A DNA stretch of 64,000 bases from Streptomyces fragilis (GTDB taxonomy: Bacteria > Actinomycetota > Actinomycetes > Streptomycetales > Streptomycetaceae). This document shows positions 63,683 through 64,000 of the stretch, piece by piece. The DNA lies in the NCBI RefSeq assembly GCF_003112515.1, contig NZ_BEVZ01000005.1:310001-374000 (forward strand). The letters run 5' to 3'. The notes beneath the pieces are model-generated. The model saw only the letters and a program-made list of their open reading frames with translations. It did not search any database and had not been told where the DNA came from. Positions within the stretch are counted from its first letter, which is position 1. Each line of letters opens with the position of its first letter. The position numbers and the translations under genes were made by a program.

Positions 63683-63930
63683 GGACGAACGCCGTAGCGC
63701 CGCCCGCGGACTCGGGAGCCACCTGGGTCGGGCAGCGCGCACGACACCACAAGACTTTCGCCAGGCCGTCCGCAAATCGGCGTACGGAACCGGCGAGACA
63801 GGACTAGTAGTGCTCCCGTGCGGCGCCCGCGCCCCGGACGGCGGCGACGCGCACAGCGCGAGCCGCGGACGTCACCGGTACCCGCCGGACCAGGCGCGGC
63901 GCCCGGGAGCCTGACGGGAGATACGCCCGC

Positions 63931-64000
63931 ATGCTCGGACCGACCGAACCCACCAACGAGGGTTCCGAACAGAACAACAGCCCCAGCGACACCCTGCCGC
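63931..64000 (+). CDS. rne: Ribonuclease E/G, N-terminus only (runs off the window)
   Basis: The ATG is preceded by GGGAG with 10-base spacing and opens MLGPTEPTNEGSEQ, then SPSDTLP, which matches my memory of the start of Streptomyces RNase E/G (MLEPTEPT). Only 23 codons are in the window. The position after the TIGR03936 gene supports the call. The 248-bp spacer before it has ACTAGTAGTGCT near 63803-63814 as the only promoter-like stretch. Confidence 0.7.
   Translation, partial: MLGPTEPTNEGSEQNNSPSDTLP

Overview
The window is chromosomal DNA of a Streptomyces-type actinomycete. GC is about 70-75% with codons ending almost always in G or C, GTG/TTG starts are frequent, and the gene order from tig through two clpP genes, clpX, valS, folC, ndk, mreB-mreC-mreD, a class B PBP and rodA to a radical-SAM pair and the first codons of an RNase E/G gene matches what I know of the Streptomyces core. 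I see no integrase, transposase, phage gene, CRISPR array or biosynthetic cluster. Species cannot be assigned from the sequence alone.

Layout. 1-2.6 kb: PadR regulator plus a two-part ABC exporter in one overlapping operon. 2.6-13.7 kb: MscS channel, HNH protein, malQ, small membrane protein, a divergent TetR/flavin-monooxygenase pair with two matching 30-bp palindromes, a MarR/MFS/EamA locus with its own perfect palindrome, a long GC-rich tandem array, and a NUDIX hydrolase. 13.9-18.8 kb: large secreted subtilisin, then a sigma factor with an overlapping membrane gene. 19-26.5 kb: asd, two convergent paralogous M1 aminopeptidases, and a DsbA-fold protein related to mycothiol-dependent nitroreductases. 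26.6-31.7 kb: bioY, two amino-acid permeases and an AbiEi-like protein. 31.9-37.2 kb: rpiB, nei, a SpoIIE phosphatase, an acyltransferase, a low-GC spacer and small membrane/secreted genes. 37.26-37.6 kb: divergent tRNA-Gly(TCC) and tRNA-Pro(TGG). 37.8-42.3 kb: proteostasis block tig-clpP-clpP-clpX. 42.4-49.8 kb: PGPYGQ-repeat membrane protein, valS, second acyltransferase, folC with its DUF4233 partner, ndk. 50.1-56.7 kb: the cell-wall morphogenesis operon. 56.8-64 kb: secreted protein, CYTH-CHAD protein, a TIGR03960 radical SAM protein, a YRWVL-repeat hydrophobic protein, a TIGR03936 protein and the truncated start of rne.

How the parts work together. The clp block supplies protein quality control, and a ClgR-like site precedes it. 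The mre/PBP2/RodA operon builds lateral wall and spore wall. The TIGR03960 and TIGR03936 proteins are normally functional partners and lead into rne. Most convergent gene ends carry perfect GC hairpins of 10-21 bp, usually without a U-tract.

The most unusual signal is between mreD and the PBP2 gene. A 56-bp tandem duplication there creates two 19-codon leader ORFs, each linked by a 4-base stop/start overlap to the next, so mreD, two mini-ORFs and the PBP gene form one stop-start chain. Other points of note are nine genes with a -10-like hexamer 6-8 nt before the start codon (probable leaderless mRNAs), several tandem arrays at gene 3' ends, a CPWA variant of a CPWC redox motif, and a probable CTG start for the TIGR03936 gene.
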